This document shows positions 8,321 to 15,997 of a DNA stretch of 64,000 nt, in pieces. The stretch spans positions 22,130 to 86,129 of the forward strand of contig JAJZED010000012.1 in the NCBI GenBank assembly GCA_021805775.1, in the 5' to 3' direction. Below the pieces are notes generated by a model. It did no database searches and was not told the DNA's origin. It worked only from the letters and a program-made list of their open reading frames with translations. This DNA comes from a bacterium. GTDB taxonomy: Bacteria; Vulcanimicrobiota; Vulcanimicrobiia; Vulcanimicrobiales; Vulcanimicrobiaceae. Both the position numbers and the translations under genes were made by a program. Each line of letters opens with the position of its first letter. The stretch's first letter is position 1.

Positions 8321-9444
8321 ACTGGCGGCGCGCTTGGACGATCGCACAAAAAGAATACACGCAATTTTTTCGCGACCGGCGGACGGTGGCGGCGACGATG
8401 CTCATGCCGCTCATTCAAGTCGTGTTGTATGGATATCTATCGAGCGACGTGCGGTATCAACCGACCGTCGTTTGGGATCTCTCGCAGAGCGCCGAGAGCC
8501 GTCAGCTTCTCGAAGCGTTTACGAATTCGCAGTATTTTTCGATGAAGTATCGTGCGACGAGCATGGGTGGTGTCGTGCGACGGATCGCCGATGGAGAAGC
8601 GCTCGCCGGGATCGTCATTCCGCCGAATTACGCCACGTTACTTCACCGCGGAAAGACGCCGCAGGTGATGGTCGCCGTCGACGCCTCCGACGCCACCGCC
8701 GCGCGCACCAGCCTTTCGGTCGCCCAGGCGGTCGGGAGCAGCGTGAGTGCGAAGATCGAACGGAAAGCCATCGCAGCGCGCGGCATCCCGATCCCGAGCG
8801 TCGGCGTCGATATCCGCGCCCGAGCTTGGTGCAACACCGCCCTGCGTCAAGAGGTCTTTATCGTGCCGGGCGTGCTCGCGCTCGTCATGCAATTCACGAT
8901 GACGTTCCTCAGCATGAGCACGATCGTGCGCGAGCGCGAATTGGGGACGCTCGAGCAACTCGTGGTCAGCCCGATTCGTTCGTCGGAGCTCATGCTTGGG
9001 AAGATGTTGCCCTTGATGACGATCGGCTATATCAACGTCACCGCGATTTTGTTGATGGCAATTTTTTGGTTCGGCGTACCGATCGCCGGCAGCGTGCTCT
9101 TACTGTATTTTACCGTACTGATCTTTTTCTTCACGACGCTGGGCATGGGCATCCTCGTCTCGACGCTCGCCAAGACCTACATCCAAGCGACGCAGCTGAT
9201 TCAATTTTTCCTGATGCCGAGCATGTTGCTCTCGGGATTTATCTTCCCGGTCGATGCGATGCCGCTTCCCCTGCGAGCGCTCTCCTACTTCGTGCCGCTC
9301 ACCTATTTTCTCACGATCGTGCGCGGCATCATTATCAAAGGCGTCGGCATCAACTACCTGTGGCCGCAGATCGCGTTGCTCGCGGCACTCGGCCTCGGCG
9401 TCTTCGTCTTTGCCGTGACGCGCTTCCAGAAACGAATCGACTAA
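8317..9444 (+). CDS. ABC-2 type efflux permease
   Basis: A 375-residue inner-membrane permease with the ABC-2 layout: a cytoplasmic N-terminus (WTIAQKEYTQFFRDRR), one helix, a large extracellular domain (about residues 45-175), then five hydrophobic segments. The STIVRERELGTLEQLVVSPI motif is characteristic of YhhJ/YbhR-type permeases. It is the last gene of the HlyD-ABC-ABC-permease operon. Only one permease gene is present, so it probably acts as a homodimer. The next gene converges on it 21 bp away. Confidence 0.9.
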   Translation: MNWRRAWTIAQKEYTQFFRDRRTVAATMLMPLIQVVLYGYLSSDVRYQPTVVWDLSQSAESRQLLEAFTNSQYFSMKYRATSMGGVVRRIADGEALAGIVIPPNYATLLHRGKTPQVMVAVDASDATAARTSLSVAQAVGSSVSAKIERKAIAARGIPIPSVGVDIRARAWCNTALRQEVFIVPGVLALVMQFTMTFLSMSTIVRERELGTLEQLVVSPIRSSELMLGKMLPLMTIGYINVTAILLMAIFWFGVPIAGSVLLLYFTVLIFFFTTLGMGILVSTLAKTYIQATQLIQFFLMPSMLLSGFIFPVDAMPLPLRALSYFVPLTYFLTIVRGIIIKGVGINYLWPQIALLAALGLGVFVFAVTRFQKRID

Positions 9445-9465
9445 AGAACGATCGCCACCGCTTCG

Positions 9466-9966
9466 CTAGCGCATGAGCGCGCGGCGAATGGCGCGGCGAT
9501 CGGCTGCCGATTTTAGCGCGACGACGACCACGACTCCGCCTTTGCGCAGGCCGACGCGCCAGTCGTCGGCCTCGGCTCCGAGTTCGAGCAAGCCGCCGAT
9601 GATGCCGCCGCCGACCGCTCCGAAACTCGCTCCCGCGAGCGTCGTCACCAACGGGCCGGCGACGAAGGGCGCGGCGATGCCTTCGGTTGCGGCAATCAAC
9701 GCAGCCGCCGATGCGGCGGCGATCACGGCGCCGATCGCCGCTCCGGTCGCGGCGCCGAGCATGCCGCCGTTTTCGCCGAAACCTCCGGAGATCGCCATCG
9801 GCGAGGTATCGCTCTCGAAATTGCGATCGACGGGCAGATTTGTTTCATCGAAGATGAGACGAATGCTCTCGTCGTTATAGCCGATCGCATGAAGTTTATC
9901 GAGAGTTCGATCGGCATGCGCGCGATCGCTAAAGAGTTTTGATTCGTATTGAATGGTTTCCGTCAT
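9466..9966 (-). CDS. General-stress-type protein (GSP17M-like) with glycine/alanine-rich core
   Basis: A 166-residue protein. Residues 5-50 resemble the general stress protein 17M/YflT-type domain (YESKLFSDRAHADRTLDKL). Residues 65-130 form a Gly/Ala-rich hydrophobic stretch that could span or associate with the membrane, and the C-terminus returns to a small alpha/beta segment (GGVVVVVALKSAADRRAI). Such proteins are common in stress-exposed bacteria but have no firm function. It is monocistronic, convergent with the efflux permease. Confidence 0.6.
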   Translation of the reverse strand: MTETIQYESKLFSDRAHADRTLDKLHAIGYNDESIRLIFDETNLPVDRNFESDTSPMAISGGFGENGGMLGAATGAAIGAVIAAASAAALIAATEGIAAPFVAGPLVTTLAGASFGAVGGGIIGGLLELGAEADDWRVGLRKGGVVVVVALKSAADRRAIRRALMR

Positions 9967-10414
9967 CGTACACCTCGTTTTCAGATGCTTACTCCGCGCC
10001 GATATCCACCAAGCATAGGGCCGTCGACGAGAATTTTCGAGGAATCGCTGCGCGCGAAAAGACGAGCGACGCGCGCCTGCCTCCGGTCACGGCGGTAGCG
10101 AACGGGGCCCGAGCATGCAGTCCCGCCTGAACCGCAAACTTTAGCTTTGCCTAAAAAGCGCGCCCGTGCCGGGCATCTTCGTTCAGCCGGACGCGATGCG
10201 CGAGGGAATCGAAAGCCGCAGCGCCGTTCTAGCGCACCTGCGGATATGAGGGCGACGGCATCACCATCTCTTCGTCGTCGCGGAGCAGGGTGCCGACGAG
10301 CAACATTCGTCGCTCGAACGAAGCACGAGAAGACGAGCTCCGGGCGACGCCACCGTTTTTAGCACGCCCTGCAGCCCTTGTCGGACGAACGGTTCGTCGC
10401 AGAGGGCTAGCGAT
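9967..10414. other. Intergenic region between the stress gene and comM
   Basis: About 450 bp divergently shared by the two flanking genes. I see no tRNA, rRNA or convincing coding sequence; short open frames here lack ribosome-binding sites and family similarity. A minus-strand reading around 10340-10420 faintly resembles the start of a response-regulator receiver domain but breaks off at once. Promoters for both flanking genes should lie here, but none stands out. Confidence 0.5.
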
Positions 10415-11950
10415 ATGCTCAGCCGTGCGTTTTCGGCCGCGATGCACGGCATCGACGGCTACATCGTCGGAATCGAAGCCGACAGCTCCGCGGGAACGCC
10501 CGCGTTCGCTATCGTCGGGCTCCCCGACCGCGCGCTCGGCGAAGCGCGCGACCGCGTGCGCGCGGCGATCTTTAATTCCGGTTTCGCTTTTCCGGCCGGG
10601 CGTTTGTTGGTGAACCTCTCGCCGGCGGATCTTCGCAAAGAAGGGCCCGGCTTCGATCTCGCGATCGCGCTGGCATTACTCGCAATCGACGAACAGATTT
10701 CGCCGGTCGAATTGCGCGGCTATGTCGCCCTCGGCGAACTCGCCCTCGACGGCTCGCTTCGCCCAGTGACCGGCATATTGCCGATGCTGCTCGGTGCAAA
10801 GAGCGCCGGCTTCACCGCATTTCTCATTCCGCAAGGAAACCTCGACGAAGCCTCGCTCGTCGACGGCATCGAACTCTACACGCTCGATTCGCTCGCCGCC
10901 GCGGTCGCAACGGTTAGCGGCAACGGGCAGCGCTGGCGCAAGCGTACGGCAGCCCCGGCGTTAGCGCAGAACGATAGCGCGGCGCACGGCGATCTTGCGG
11001 ACGTGCGCGGGCAGCTCGCATCGAAGCGCGCGCTCGAGATCGCGGCGGCGGGCGGGCATAACTTGCTCTTCGTCGGCCCTCCCGGCTGCGGCAAGACGAT
11101 GCTCGCGCGGCGACTGCCCGGCATTCTTCCGCCGATGACGCTCAACGAGGCGCTCGATGTTACGAAAATCTATAGCGTCGCCGGAGCACTTGGAAACCAA
11201 CGCGGTATCGTGCGCACGCGTCCCTTCCGCTTTCCGCACCATACGATCAGTCACGCTGCGCTCGTCGGCGGGGGAAGCAACGCGCGCCCCGGCGAGATCT
11301 CGCTCGCGCATAATGGAGTGCTTTTCCTCGACGAGCTTCCCGAGTTTTCGCGAACGACGATCGAAGTGCTGCGGCAGCCGCTCGAAGAAGGAACGGTGAC
11401 GATCGCGCGCGCGGCAGGGAGTTTTTGCTATCCGGCGCGCTTTCAACTCGTCGCCTCGATGAACCCGTGCCCGTGCGGCTTTCGTGGCGTTCGAAACGCG
11501 GAGTGTCGCTGCGACGATGCCGCGGTAGCGCGCTACGCTAACAAACTCTCCGGTCCGCTGCTCGACCGCATCGATCTTCAAATCGAGATCGCGCGCGTAC
11601 CCCTCGACGATATGCTCCGTCGCGACGCTGCGGAATCCTCAACGGTTGTCCGCGCTCGCGTACTCGCCGCGCGCGCGCGGCAAGAAGAACGGCTCGCGCA
11701 CCTCGGCATCAGCGCGAACGCCGATATTCCAGCCGCTGCAGTGCGCTCGCTCTGCGCTCTCGATGGAGCGGCACTGAAATTGCTCGAACGCGCGAGCGCC
11801 AAACGACAGTTCTCCGCGCGCGCGGTCGATCGGCTGGCGCGCGTGGCGCGCACGATCGCCGACCTCGCCGCGAGCGAGCGTATTACCGCCGAACACGTCG
11901 CCGAAGCGATCGGCTATCGCAGCCTCGAGCGGCTCGCGAGCGCGTCGTAA
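10415..11950 (+). CDS. comM: ComM/YifB-family AAA+ ATPase (Mg-chelatase-like)
   Basis: A 511-residue protein with the three-part YifB layout: an N-terminal ChlI-like fold (GIEADSSAGTPAFAIVGLPD), a central AAA+ module with Walker A GPPGCGKTML (near residue 216) and Walker B FLDELPEFSR, and a C-terminal Mg-chelatase lid (SAKRQFSARAVDRLARVARTIADL). ComM is a hexameric helicase that helps branch migration of incoming ssDNA during natural transformation. dprA lies about 10 kb away in the window, which supports a transformation role. AGAGGG about 8 bp before the ATG is a good ribosome-binding site. Length is normal. Confidence 0.93.
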   Translation: MLSRAFSAAMHGIDGYIVGIEADSSAGTPAFAIVGLPDRALGEARDRVRAAIFNSGFAFPAGRLLVNLSPADLRKEGPGFDLAIALALLAIDEQISPVELRGYVALGELALDGSLRPVTGILPMLLGAKSAGFTAFLIPQGNLDEASLVDGIELYTLDSLAAAVATVSGNGQRWRKRTAAPALAQNDSAAHGDLADVRGQLASKRALEIAAAGGHNLLFVGPPGCGKTMLARRLPGILPPMTLNEALDVTKIYSVAGALGNQRGIVRTRPFRFPHHTISHAALVGGGSNARPGEISLAHNGVLFLDELPEFSRTTIEVLRQPLEEGTVTIARAAGSFCYPARFQLVASMNPCPCGFRGVRNAECRCDDAAVARYANKLSGPLLDRIDLQIEIARVPLDDMLRRDAAESSTVVRARVLAARARQEERLAHLGISANADIPAAAVRSLCALDGAALKLLERASAKRQFSARAVDRLARVARTIADLAASERITAEHVAEAIGYRSLERLASAS

Positions 11951-12064
11951 GCACCTCGCGAAGGCTCGGCGTGGACGCCATTGCTTGCGCTTTCAAGCGG
12001 GCCGCGCTGAGTTTTCACTTCCATGACGTCGCTTGCATCGCAGATTTTGCCGGCGACGGCAGCG

Positions 12065-12838
12065 CTAATCGTGGAGAATGACGTTGAGCAACGAACTGTG
12101 GACGTGCATACTTCCGTTATAATCGATAAACCCAAGCTTGCGGAACTTGTTGAGAAAAAAGCTCACCCGCGAACGGGTTGTGCCGATCATCTCGGCGAGC
12201 GTCTCCTGACTGATATTGGAGATAATTTCCAACGGCTGCCCTTCTTTTCCAAAATTTGCGAGCAACAAAAGAATGCGTGCCAATCGTTTTTCGCTCGAAT
12301 TGAAGAGTTGATCGACCAAATCTTCTTCGATGCGAATATTGCGCTTTAATGGATGTTCGATAAAACGCGCGGAAAACGTCGCCTCGGCCTGCAGGGTGCT
12401 CGTCATGACGCTCTTCTTAACCGTTGCCAACGAGGCATCTTCTTGCGCGGTTGACGTGGCCATGCGGAGTACCTGCCCGTTGAGGCAACCTTCGCCGAAG
12501 AAATCACCCTGGCTTAAGATGGCGATTATCGCTTCCTTGCCCGTTGGGGAGACGACCGTTAATTTAATTTTCCCATCGAGAATATAATAGACAGAATCGG
12601 CGGCATCGCCCTGTGCATAGATAACGTGGCCCTTTTCAAACTGCTCGAGCGTCCTGCCGGCCCCCACTGCACCGAGAAAGACGTCGGCGTCGAAGGGCAT
12701 CGTCGGGGTCGCTCCGTTATCGGGCGTCGCCCCTTTTTTGTTTCTCAAAAGTACTCCAGATCGTTGATTCCTCAGTATACCATTCATTGCCTCAAATTCG
12801 GCCTTTTCCACAGCATTCGATCGACCTATTTCGCCCAT
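12065..12838 (-). CDS. Crp/Fnr-family transcriptional regulator
   Basis: Cyclic-nucleotide-binding-like beta-roll (about residues 55-150; FEKGHVIYAQGDAADSVYYIL, QGDFFGEGCL) followed by a winged helix with recognition helix TLAEMIGTTRSRVSFFLNKF. No Fnr-type cysteine cluster is visible, so an oxygen-sensing [4Fe-4S] role is unlikely. The reading frame allows 257 residues; Met48 (MPFDADVF), where homology begins, or Met19 may be the real start. The gene is visibly richer in A and T than its neighbours, a possible sign of transfer. It ends near the convergent comM gene. Its effector and targets are unknown. Confidence 0.88.
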   Translation of the reverse strand: MGEIGRSNAVEKAEFEAMNGILRNQRSGVLLRNKKGATPDNGATPTMPFDADVFLGAVGAGRTLEQFEKGHVIYAQGDAADSVYYILDGKIKLTVVSPTGKEAIIAILSQGDFFGEGCLNGQVLRMATSTAQEDASLATVKKSVMTSTLQAEATFSARFIEHPLKRNIRIEEDLVDQLFNSSEKRLARILLLLANFGKEGQPLEIISNISQETLAEMIGTTRSRVSFFLNKFRKLGFIDYNGSMHVHSSLLNVILHD

Positions 12839-12852
12839 AGAGAGCCCACGGA

Positions 12853-12882
12853 ACGACCTGCGAGCTTTCTTTCGCAGGTCGT
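12853..12882 (-). terminator. Stem-loop between the DUF3494 gene and the Crp/Fnr gene
   Basis: ACGACCTGCGA and TCGCAGGTCGT form a perfect 11-bp stem around an 8-base loop, downstream of the DUF3494 stop on the minus strand. There is no U-run after it on that strand, so it may be an attenuator, processing site or weak terminator. Confidence 0.5.
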
Positions 12883-12928
12883 GTCGAGAACGTCGATGCG
12901 GGGCCGACCCCCGCGCCCTTTTGCGGTG

Positions 12929-13885
12929 TTAGTTGCCACCCGGGTTGGTGATAAGCGAGCCGCCGGCGACGGGGATCGAGACGGCGCCGGTCTCCGCGAG
13001 CGCGCGCCCGGTGAAGGTGCTCGCATTGATCGTAACCGAGGCTTGCGAGAACACATTTCCATAGAACGTCTGCCCTCCGAGCGTTGCGCTACCGCTACCG
13101 CCGGTACCGACGACCCAGTAAATATTACAGGGGCTCGCGTTTCCGCTGAGGACGATGTTGCCGCCGATCGATCCATTGAGATTGGTGGTTAGCGACGAAG
13201 CAACTTGGAAGATGAACACGCTGTTGGCGTTTCCTCCGCCGTTGAGAGTGAGATTCCCTGATGAAATCAGGAGCGTCGAGGTGGATTTATAGACGCCCGG
13301 GGCGAGCGTCTGCCCGCCGAGATCTCCGGCTACCGTCGCCGTCGCAGCGGTACCAGCCGCCGTATTGTAGGCGGTTATTAACGCATTTTCGGCGTTGAGC
13401 GGAACGGTCGTGTTCGGATTAAAGCCGGCCGCATAGATCGCATTGGTACCATCGGTATCCGTGCCCGGCGGGTAGAAACCTGTCACCGCGGTTCCCGGCG
13501 AGACACCGATGAGGTCGTCATTCACGCCCAACGTCACCGCACCGGGTGCGTAGGTAACGTTCGTTAGGCCGACGTTACTAATCGTCGTTGCTGCGAGCAA
13601 CGCAAAGGGGGCGAGTGCCGTCCCGAGCGTAATCGAATTGACCCCGCCCTGCGTGCACGAGAGCGCCGCGGGAGTCGGCACGGGGGTCGGCACGGGGGTC
13701 GGCGTCGCGCCCGGCACCGGCGTCGGTGTAGCGCCCGGCACGGGGGTCGGTGTCGCTACCGGCGGCGGATTGTACGCCGGCGCGTTACAACTCGGGCAGC
13801 CGCTGCCACCGCACGCGGCGAGCAGAGTGAGCGCAACGGTTGCGGCCAGCAACCGAACGTGCAAGAAGCGGGTGGAACTCAACAT
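12929..13885 (-). CDS. DUF3494 ice-binding-like surface lipoprotein
   Basis: A 318-residue exported protein with lipobox LLAAC near residue 25, a Pro/Thr-rich linker of repeated PTPVPGA units (about residues 40-75), then the DUF3494 beta-helix. Family hallmarks are LGTALAPFALLAATTISN, GVSPGTAVTGF, AGDLGGQTLAPGVYKS, NSVFIFQVASSLTT and ALAETGAVS. DUF3494 proteins include secreted ice-binding and ice-recrystallisation inhibitors of polar bacteria and fungi, but many members are adhesin-like or untested. It lies 21 bp after the barrel-fusion gene in one operon. Anchoring by a lipid and a flexible stalk suggests surface display. Confidence 0.85.
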   Translation of the reverse strand: MLSSTRFLHVRLLAATVALTLLAACGGSGCPSCNAPAYNPPPVATPTPVPGATPTPVPGATPTPVPTPVPTPAALSCTQGGVNSITLGTALAPFALLAATTISNVGLTNVTYAPGAVTLGVNDDLIGVSPGTAVTGFYPPGTDTDGTNAIYAAGFNPNTTVPLNAENALITAYNTAAGTAATATVAGDLGGQTLAPGVYKSTSTLLISSGNLTLNGGGNANSVFIFQVASSLTTNLNGSIGGNIVLSGNASPCNIYWVVGTGGSGSATLGGQTFYGNVFSQASVTINASTFTGRALAETGAVSIPVAGGSLITNPGGN

Positions 13886-13906
13886 ATCGATTCTACTCCT
13901 GAAACT

Positions 13907-15211
13907 TTAGAACTTGACGCCGAGGCCGATATACGGGCCGTTGTGCGTCTGTCCGATCGGCGCGTTTTGTTTGGCAGCGTACTGATCGGCACTGAATCCG
14001 CCATAGATAAAGACCGGGGAATGGCGTAGTGAAAGCGCAAGGCCAATGTCAAGTTTCGTCACCTGATATTGCTGGTGGTAGCTTCGCCCGTAGTTCGAGC
14101 TCGTCGCACTCGTGACGGTATAATTCCCGCTCGCATTGGGATAATAGAACGCCGAACCGTAGAGGCTAAGGCCCGGCCGAAGGCTGGGCAGCTTCTCGAC
14201 GCCGACCCCAAGGCCGGTGAGACGCGGGTAGCCGTAATTATTCCCGGTACTTAAATACCCGAGGCCGAGGTACACCTGCGGCTTTGCCACCTTATATTCC
14301 AGGCGGACATCGAGAGTGCGCTGTTGTGCGAGGAAGACCGGAGTCACCGCGGTGCCGCCGTCAATGGTCGCAAATTGCGTGTAATGGTTGCCGTATGCAT
14401 CGGCAATTTGACTGCTCGTAAGGTAGAGTTCTTGGCCGTAGTTCACTTTCACGGCGATCGGTGAATGTTTGAACTTATAGACGCCGGCAGCTAAATACGA
14501 TGACGGGCAATAGCCGCCCGCTGCGAATTCGTTATGATTTTGCGGCATCGACGCAGCTGCCTCGACAAAACCGTTATAGGTTGTTGGTTCGGGCGTCGGC
14601 GTCGGCGACGCGGTCGGCGTCGGTGCGGCGGTCGGCTCTTCGGTCGGCATCACCGTCGGTTCGGCACTCGGCATCGGCGTCGGCGGAATATACCGAACGA
14701 CGACGATCTGTCGCCCCGGCACCCATTTTACATATGCGCCCATAGCTTCGGAGAGCACGCGCACCGGGACGAGCAGCACGCCGCGATACATGATCGGCGG
14801 CACGTCGAGCGGGCGCGTTTCGTGGTTGATCACGACGTTGTGAACCCCCAGCGTCACGGAGATGCTCGTCCCCGGTTTCTCGGCCGTGAATGTTTTGCCG
14901 TCGGCCGAGATCGACACCGTCGCACCCATCTGTTCGAACATGCTGCGCAACGGCACGTACATGTGCCCGTTTTTTACGATTGCGGCAAGCACGCGGTTAC
15001 GCTTGAGCGTATCGGGGCGTGCGTAAACCGTGTGATCGTTATAGAGAATCGGGTACGCACCCGACGGAGGGCGGCCAAAGCCCGCCGGTGCCGTCGCGGC
15101 GTGCGCCGCGGTTCCCAGGGCGCAGAGGAGCAACGCGGAGAGCGAGGCGAGAGCCAGGCGATTGCGCCGGGGAGCTCGCTTCGCAGAAAGTTCATTTTGC
15201 CATGTGTCCAT
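13907..15211 (-). CDS. Copper amine oxidase N-terminal-domain protein fused to an outer-membrane beta-barrel-like domain
   Basis: A 434-residue exported protein. Residues 1-40 form a signal peptide ending near AHA. Residues 45-165 hold a copper-amine-oxidase-N (stalk) domain with two typical strands, HMYVPLRSMFEQMGA and VLLVPVRVLSEAMGAY. A Pro/Thr/Glu stalk follows (about 175-205). The remainder is rich in alternating aromatic/polar strands (YKVAKPQVYLGLGY, PVFIYGGFSADQY) and ends in Phe, as outer-membrane barrels do. It is not an amine oxidase: the catalytic domain is absent. The N-domain often binds cell-wall polymers, so it may tether the outer membrane to peptidoglycan. It is followed by the DUF3494 gene. 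Confidence 0.72.
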   Translation of the reverse strand: MDTWQNELSAKRAPRRNRLALASLSALLLCALGTAAHAATAPAGFGRPPSGAYPILYNDHTVYARPDTLKRNRVLAAIVKNGHMYVPLRSMFEQMGATVSISADGKTFTAEKPGTSISVTLGVHNVVINHETRPLDVPPIMYRGVLLVPVRVLSEAMGAYVKWVPGRQIVVVRYIPPTPMPSAEPTVMPTEEPTAAPTPTASPTPTPEPTTYNGFVEAAASMPQNHNEFAAGGYCPSSYLAAGVYKFKHSPIAVKVNYGQELYLTSSQIADAYGNHYTQFATIDGGTAVTPVFLAQQRTLDVRLEYKVAKPQVYLGLGYLSTGNNYGYPRLTGLGVGVEKLPSLRPGLSLYGSAFYYPNASGNYTVTSATSSNYGRSYHQQYQVTKLDIGLALSLRHSPVFIYGGFSADQYAAKQNAPIGQTHNGPYIGLGVKF

Positions 15212-15220
15212 AAGATTCGC

Positions 15221-15226
15221 ACTATA
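15221..15226 (-). promoter_or_regulatory. Candidate -10 element (TATAGT) of the barrel/DUF3494 operon
   Basis: TATAGT on the minus strand ends about 10 bases before the ATG at 15211, which would place the transcript start only a few bases before the start codon. No clear -35 box at the usual distance. Confidence 0.3.
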
Positions 15227-15346
15227 GAGCGTATCGGAGCCCGCCGTCTGAGCAATTCAGACCAAGCGCGCGCTGCGTCCAGGCTCACTCCGTTTGCGAC
15301 TGGAACCTTTGACGCCGACCCGCCGTTGTGCCAGAGTAAGAAAACC

Positions 15347-15931
15347 GTGAGAAGACGCGCCATCGCCGGCTCCGCCACGACGACGATTCCAGGCATTCGC
15401 ATGCTTGCGTTGTTGGCATTTGGTCTTCTCGGAGCGGTCGGCGCTCATGCGCTCGTCTTCGGCAACGGGCACCAAATCGGCGGCGGCCTGCACGGCCAAC
15501 TCGTCGATCTGCTCTTTGGCGCTGCGGCCTTCACGGCGCTCGCCGTGCTCGCAAACGCCCTCTGCGGCGCGCGCCTCTGCGTCGACGGCGGCGCGATGGC
15601 AACCGCCCTGCGCTCGGCGATCCCCTCGCTGCGTGCGACCATCCTTGCCGCAGCGAGCTGGTTTGCTCTCATCGAATCTTGCGAGCGCGCGCATGCGATG
15701 CCGATTCTTGCGATCGTGCCGGCAATCGTCGCCGTCTGTGCGCTCCTCATCGGCGGCGCTCGCGTTGCGGTGCGCGCCTTGCGCGCCGCCCGCCTCCTTC
15801 TCGTTAGCTCGCTCGCAGCGCACGCAGCCCCGACGCAACAGCCGCGTCGTCGCGCCCCACAACGGCTGCGCGCCCGCTCGCTCGCGCTCCGTCGACACCT
15901 CTTCTCCCGCCCGCCTCCCGTCGCGGCGTAA
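15347..15931 (+). CDS. Polytopic membrane protein of unknown function
   Basis: A 194-residue protein not recognised. After a short basic N-terminus it has four hydrophobic segments (about residues 19-40, 52-73, 88-106 and 112-137), then a hydrophobic-to-basic tail rich in Arg and Pro. The start is set at a GTG after the divergent barrel operon; an ATG 18 codons later, at the edge of the first hydrophobic segment, is the alternative. A perfect GC-rich stem-loop follows the stop immediately, which supports a gene ending here. The Arg-rich tail lowers confidence that the frame is used to its end. Confidence 0.5.
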   Translation: MRRRAIAGSATTTIPGIRMLALLAFGLLGAVGAHALVFGNGHQIGGGLHGQLVDLLFGAAAFTALAVLANALCGARLCVDGGAMATALRSAIPSLRATILAAASWFALIESCERAHAMPILAIVPAIVAVCALLIGGARVAVRALRAARLLLVSSLAAHAAPTQQPRRRAPQRLRARSLALRRHLFSRPPPVAA

Positions 15932-15932
15932 C

Positions 15933-15954
15933 GTCGCGCGCCATCCCGCGCGAC
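15933..15954 (+). terminator. GC-rich stem-loop after the membrane protein gene
   Basis: GTCGCGCG and CGCGCGAC pair perfectly (8 bp) around the loop CCATCC, starting two bases after the TAA. There is no U-run, so termination is plausible but not certain. Confidence 0.5.
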
Positions 15955-15997
15955 GATAACGCCCTATCGTATCCTCATCTTCTGACGGGAGTTTTTC

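Noticed and set aside
9967..10414. tRNA or riboswitch before comM
   Set aside because: No cloverleaf or recognisable aptamer pattern found by eye; no tRNA was seen anywhere in the window.
10340..10452. Minus-strand reading resembling a response-regulator start (CDEPFVRQGLQGVL)
   Set aside because: Only about 20 residues, no Asp pocket or continuation, and it overlaps the comM start.
13907..15211. Annotation as copper amine oxidase
   Set aside because: Only the non-catalytic N-terminal domain is present; no topaquinone motif or catalytic domain.
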